DNA from: Arenimonas oryziterrae DSM 21050 = YC6267
GTDB lineage: Bacteria; Pseudomonadota; Gammaproteobacteria; Xanthomonadales; Xanthomonadaceae
Direction: 5' to 3'
Length of the DNA: 64,000 nt
Assembly (NCBI RefSeq): GCF_000420545.1
Contig: NZ_ATVD01000003.1
Span: 1-64,000, forward strand
Part shown: one piece after another, positions 61,281 through 64,000 of the stretch
Layout of the letters: the number at the start of each line of letters is the position of its first letter
Position numbering within the stretch: position 1 is the first letter of the stretch
Program-made: the position numbers and the translations under genes
The notes under the pieces: generated by a model
Seen by the model: the letters and a program-made list of their open reading frames with translations, nothing else
What the model was told of the DNA's origin: nothing
Databases searched by the model: none

Positions 61281-63410
61281 TTACTGCGCCACACCCAGTT
61301 CCTGCAGCAGGAACGCGTAGTACTCGGCGGTCTCGTGGTAGCGCTGGAAACGGCCGGACTTGCCGCCGTGGCCGGCTTCCATGTTCACGCGGAACACCAG
61401 CGGGTTCGTGTCGGTCTTGTGGTCGCGCAGGCGCGCGACCCACTTGGTCGGCTCGTAATACTGCACCTGCGAATCCCACAGGCCGGTACCGACGAAGATC
61501 GACGGGTAGGCTTTCTTCTCTACGTTGTCGTACGGCGAATACGACAGCATGTAGTCGTAGTACGCCTTTTCCTTGGGGTTGCCCCACTCGTCGAACTCGT
61601 TCGTGGTCAGCGGGATCGATTCGTCGAGCATCGTGGTGACGACATCGACGAACGGCACCTGCGCCAGGATCACGCGATAGTCCTCGGGCGCCATGTTCGC
61701 GACCGCGCCCATCAGCAGGCCGCCGGCGCTGCCGCCCTGCGCGGCGACCCGGTTCTTGGCCGCATAGCCTTCGGCGACGAGGAAGCGCGTCACGTCGATG
61801 AAATCGGTGAAGGTGTTCTTCTTGTTGAGCAGCTTGCCGTTTTCGTACCAGGCGCGGCCCATTTCCTCGCCGCCGCGGATATGCGCGATGGCGTAGACCA
61901 CGCCGCGGTCGAGCAGGCTCACGACCGTGGGCGAAAAACGCGGATCGGTCGAGCTGCCGTAACTGCCGTAGGCGTACTGCAGCATCGGCGCCGTGCCGTC
62001 CTTCTTGAACCCGCGGCGGTAGACCACCGACACCGGCACTTTCGTGCCGTCGCGCGCGGTCGCCCACAGGCGCTCGGTGACGTAGTTCGCCGGGTCATAG
62101 CCGCCGAGCACGGGATCGCGCTTGAGCAGGCGACGCTCGCCAGTGCGGATGTTGCGCTCGTAGGTCGTGTTCGGCGTGGTCATCGAGACGTAGCCGTAGC
62201 GCAGCCAGTCCGTGCCCGGTTCGGCATTCATGCCCAGGCTCATGGTGTACGCGGGCTCGTCGGAGGCGACGAATTCGCTCTTGCCGTCGGCCGTGAGTGT
62301 GCGCAGGCGCAGCAAGCCGCCGGACCGCTCCTCGATCGCAAGGAAATCGTCGAACAGCTCAACGTCCTCGATGAACACGTCGTCCTTGTGCGCGACGAAT
62401 TCGCTCCAGAGCGCACGGTCGCCCCAGGCCTGGCCATCCTGGAGGGTCATCAAACGGAAATTCGGCGCATCCCAATTCGTGCGGATCACCCAGCGGCCGT
62501 CGAGATGATCGGGCGAGTACTCGAAATCGCGCTGGCGCGGCGCGATCACCACGAACTCGCGCGGATCGGCTGCCGGCGCGCAGCGGTATTCGCTGCTGAC
62601 CGTGCTCTCGACGCCGATGCACAGGTATTTGTCCGAACGCGTGCGGGAGATACCCAGGTAGAAGCTGTCGTCCTGCTCCTCGTACACCAGCCGGTCCTGT
62701 GCGACCGGCGTGCCCAGCACATGCGCCTTCACGCGCGTGCTCAACAGGGTCACCGGATCCTTCTCGACGTAGAACACGGTGCGGTTGTCGTCGGCCCAGA
62801 CGATATTGGCCTCGACATTGCGCACGACGTCGTCGAGTACCTTGCCGGTGCTCAGGTCCTTGAAGCGCAGCACGTATTGGCGGCGACCGACGTCGTCCTC
62901 GGCCCAGGCAATGAGTTTGTTGTCCTGGCTGACTTCGGAGTCACCGATCTGGAAGAAGCCCTTGCCCGCGGCCATCGCGTTCTGGTCGAACAGGATTTCT
63001 TCCGGCGCCTCCATCGTGCCGGCGCGGCGCGCGTCGATCGGATAGTCCTTGCCGGTTTCGTAGCGGCGGTAGTACCAGTAGCCGCGTTCGCGGTAGGGCA
63101 CCGACGCATCGTCCTGCTTGATGCGGCCGGTGATCTCGGCATAGAGCGTGTCCTGCAGCGGCTTGGTCGGCGCGAGCAACGCGTCGGCATAGGCGTTTTC
63201 GGCCTTGAGATAGGCCAGCATCTCCGCGTTCTTGCGGGTGTCGTCGCGCAGCCAGTAGTACTCGTCCTGGCGCGTGCCGCCGGGAGCGACGACCGCGTGC
63301 GGTTTCTTGGCGACGGTGGGAGGCGTGGGCATGTCGGCGGCTCGGGAAATCAGGGGAAGGGCGACCAGGCAGGTCGCGAGGGCGATACGGTTCAACAGCA
63401 CGGTCGACAT
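61281..63410 (-). CDS. ptrB: Oligopeptidase B-like S9 peptidase, exported
   Basis: A 709-residue serine peptidase. A signal peptide (ending ISRAAD) is unusual for oligopeptidase B, which is often cytoplasmic. DEYYWLRDDTRKN begins the propeller, and the catalytic domain carries RGGEEMGRAWYENGKL, the nucleophile GGSAGG, and EAGHGGKSGRF with the catalytic His. It should cut peptides after basic residues. It follows a second S9 peptidase gene by 26 bp. Confidence 0.92.
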   Translation of the reverse strand: MSTVLLNRIALATCLVALPLISRAADMPTPPTVAKKPHAVVAPGGTRQDEYYWLRDDTRKNAEMLAYLKAENAYADALLAPTKPLQDTLYAEITGRIKQDDASVPYRERGYWYYRRYETGKDYPIDARRAGTMEAPEEILFDQNAMAAGKGFFQIGDSEVSQDNKLIAWAEDDVGRRQYVLRFKDLSTGKVLDDVVRNVEANIVWADDNRTVFYVEKDPVTLLSTRVKAHVLGTPVAQDRLVYEEQDDSFYLGISRTRSDKYLCIGVESTVSSEYRCAPAADPREFVVIAPRQRDFEYSPDHLDGRWVIRTNWDAPNFRLMTLQDGQAWGDRALWSEFVAHKDDVFIEDVELFDDFLAIEERSGGLLRLRTLTADGKSEFVASDEPAYTMSLGMNAEPGTDWLRYGYVSMTTPNTTYERNIRTGERRLLKRDPVLGGYDPANYVTERLWATARDGTKVPVSVVYRRGFKKDGTAPMLQYAYGSYGSSTDPRFSPTVVSLLDRGVVYAIAHIRGGEEMGRAWYENGKLLNKKNTFTDFIDVTRFLVAEGYAAKNRVAAQGGSAGGLLMGAVANMAPEDYRVILAQVPFVDVVTTMLDESIPLTTNEFDEWGNPKEKAYYDYMLSYSPYDNVEKKAYPSIFVGTGLWDSQVQYYEPTKWVARLRDHKTDTNPLVFRVNMEAGHGGKSGRFQRYHETAEYYAFLLQELGVAQ

Positions 63411-63436
63411 GGGTCTCTCCGGCGGAACAGGGATGA

Positions 63437-64000
63437 TCAGAACAGTTTCTTCTTGAGGAAGGTGAACGCGAGCGCCTGCATGAAGGCCGACTGCTCGTTG
63501 TTCGCCGCGCCGCCGTGGCCGCCTTCGATGTTTTCGTAATACAGCACGTCGTGGCCCTGCTCTTTCATGCGCGCCATCATCTTGCGCGCATGACCCGGAT
63601 GCACTCGGTCATCGCGCGTGGACGTGGTGAACAGCACCGGCGGATACGTCACGTCCTTGCTGACGTTCTGGTACGGCGAATATTTCTGCAGGAAGGCCCA
63701 GTCGGCGGGCACGTCCGGATTGCCGTATTCGGCCATCCACGAGGCGCCGGCGAGCAGATGGCTGTAACGCTTCATGTCGAGCAACGGCACCTGGCAGACG
63801 ACCGCGCCAAACAGCTGCGGATACATCACGGTCATATTGCCCATCAGCAGACCGCCATTGCTGCCGCCCTGGATGCCCAGGTGCGCCGGCGTGGTGATCT
63901 TTCGCGCGATCAGGTCTTCGGCGACCGCTGCGAAATCCTCATAGGCCTTGTTGCGATTCTCGCGCAACGCCGCCTTGTGCCAGCGCGGACCGTACTCGCC
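63437..64000 (-). CDS. S9 prolyl oligopeptidase-family protein, C-terminal part
   Basis: The gene continues past the window edge; 187 codons are seen and the frame stays open to 64000. Visible: GEYGPRWHKA, the nucleophile motif IQGGSNGGLLM, the acid region TRDDRVHPGHARKM, and the catalytic His in NIEGGHGGAANN. This is a prolyl oligopeptidase and differs from the oligopeptidase B-like neighbour. It ends 26 bp before that gene, on the same strand. Confidence 0.92.
   Translation of the reverse strand, partial: GEYGPRWHKAALRENRNKAYEDFAAVAEDLIARKITTPAHLGIQGGSNGGLLMGNMTVMYPQLFGAVVCQVPLLDMKRYSHLLAGASWMAEYGNPDVPADWAFLQKYSPYQNVSKDVTYPPVLFTTSTRDDRVHPGHARKMMARMKEQGHDVLYYENIEGGHGGAANNEQSAFMQALAFTFLKKKLF

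Noticed and set aside
61281-64000. The two S9 genes as one frameshifted gene
   Set aside because: Each has its own complete catalytic Ser-Asp-His region, so they are separate paralogues and not halves of one protein.

Overview
The window comes from a GC-rich gammaproteobacterium, most likely of the order Lysobacterales (Xanthomonadales). Gene order and content support this: lptM-dapF-DUF484-xerC, engB next to a diheme cytochrome c and two dsbA genes, a gspA-gspB pair, a short AMP nucleosidase, a plant-type glutamate-cysteine ligase, and many exported peptidases and amidohydrolases. No rRNA, tRNA or CRISPR array was seen. The placement is by gene content only; no database was searched.

Positions 1 to about 14,900 are a temperate prophage cut by the left edge. 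It is built around a divergent Cro/CI switch at 7.5 kb. A leftward operon runs Cro, a small ORF, a CII-like protein, a DksA/TraR zinc finger, a CHC2-TOPRIM primase, a 52-residue ORF and a VirE/D5-type helicase. A repeat-rich, origin-like non-coding region follows (3183-3572), then both terminase subunits and a Mor-like activator. Rightward come the S24 repressor CI, an anchored periplasmic protein, a CI/Cro-like promoter with a leader of three hairpins, several small phage genes, a 661-residue ParB-like protein and a PrtN-family activator. A leftward accessory block (12.6-14.8 kb) holds three unknown or little-known genes and a Panacea-domain antitoxin coupled to a two-helix membrane protein, a candidate toxin-antitoxin pair. 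No integrase, attachment site, head, tail or lysis gene is visible, so the borders are open.

From 15.1 kb the chromosome is ordinary and densely coded. 15.1-18.8 kb: TetR-controlled HlyD/ABC export operon. 18.8-23.7 kb: GFA enzyme, NlpE-like lipoprotein, TonB-like protein, DUF4197, small membrane proteins, a glutaredoxin-rhodanese fusion. 23.8-31.6 kb: AMP nucleosidase and an amidohydrolase group. 32.4-36.4 kb: glutamate-cysteine ligase and an orphan oligopeptide-transporter OppA-OppB pair. 36.4-40.5 kb: engB, cytochrome c, two DsbA proteins, a nuclease/phosphatase. 40.5-43.3 kb: GspA-GspB, rhomboid protease, a small zinc-ribbon ORF. 43.3-46.0 kb: envC and gpmI. 46.1-53.9 kb: VNGG-repeat protein, M28 and M1 peptidases, alpha/beta hydrolase, DUF5916 outer-membrane protein. 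54.0-58.6 kb: ubiE, the DUF1501/DUF1800 pair, DUF971. 58.6-64.0 kb: xerC, DUF484, dapF, lptM and two S9 peptidases, the last cut by the window edge.

The strongest candidates for something undescribed are in the prophage: (i) two modules sharing a 24-bp core but flanked by different, self-complementary arms, one beside ten copies of GTTGGAC; (ii) a three-hairpin leader starting at a repressor-controlled promoter; (iii) the Panacea/membrane-protein pair.
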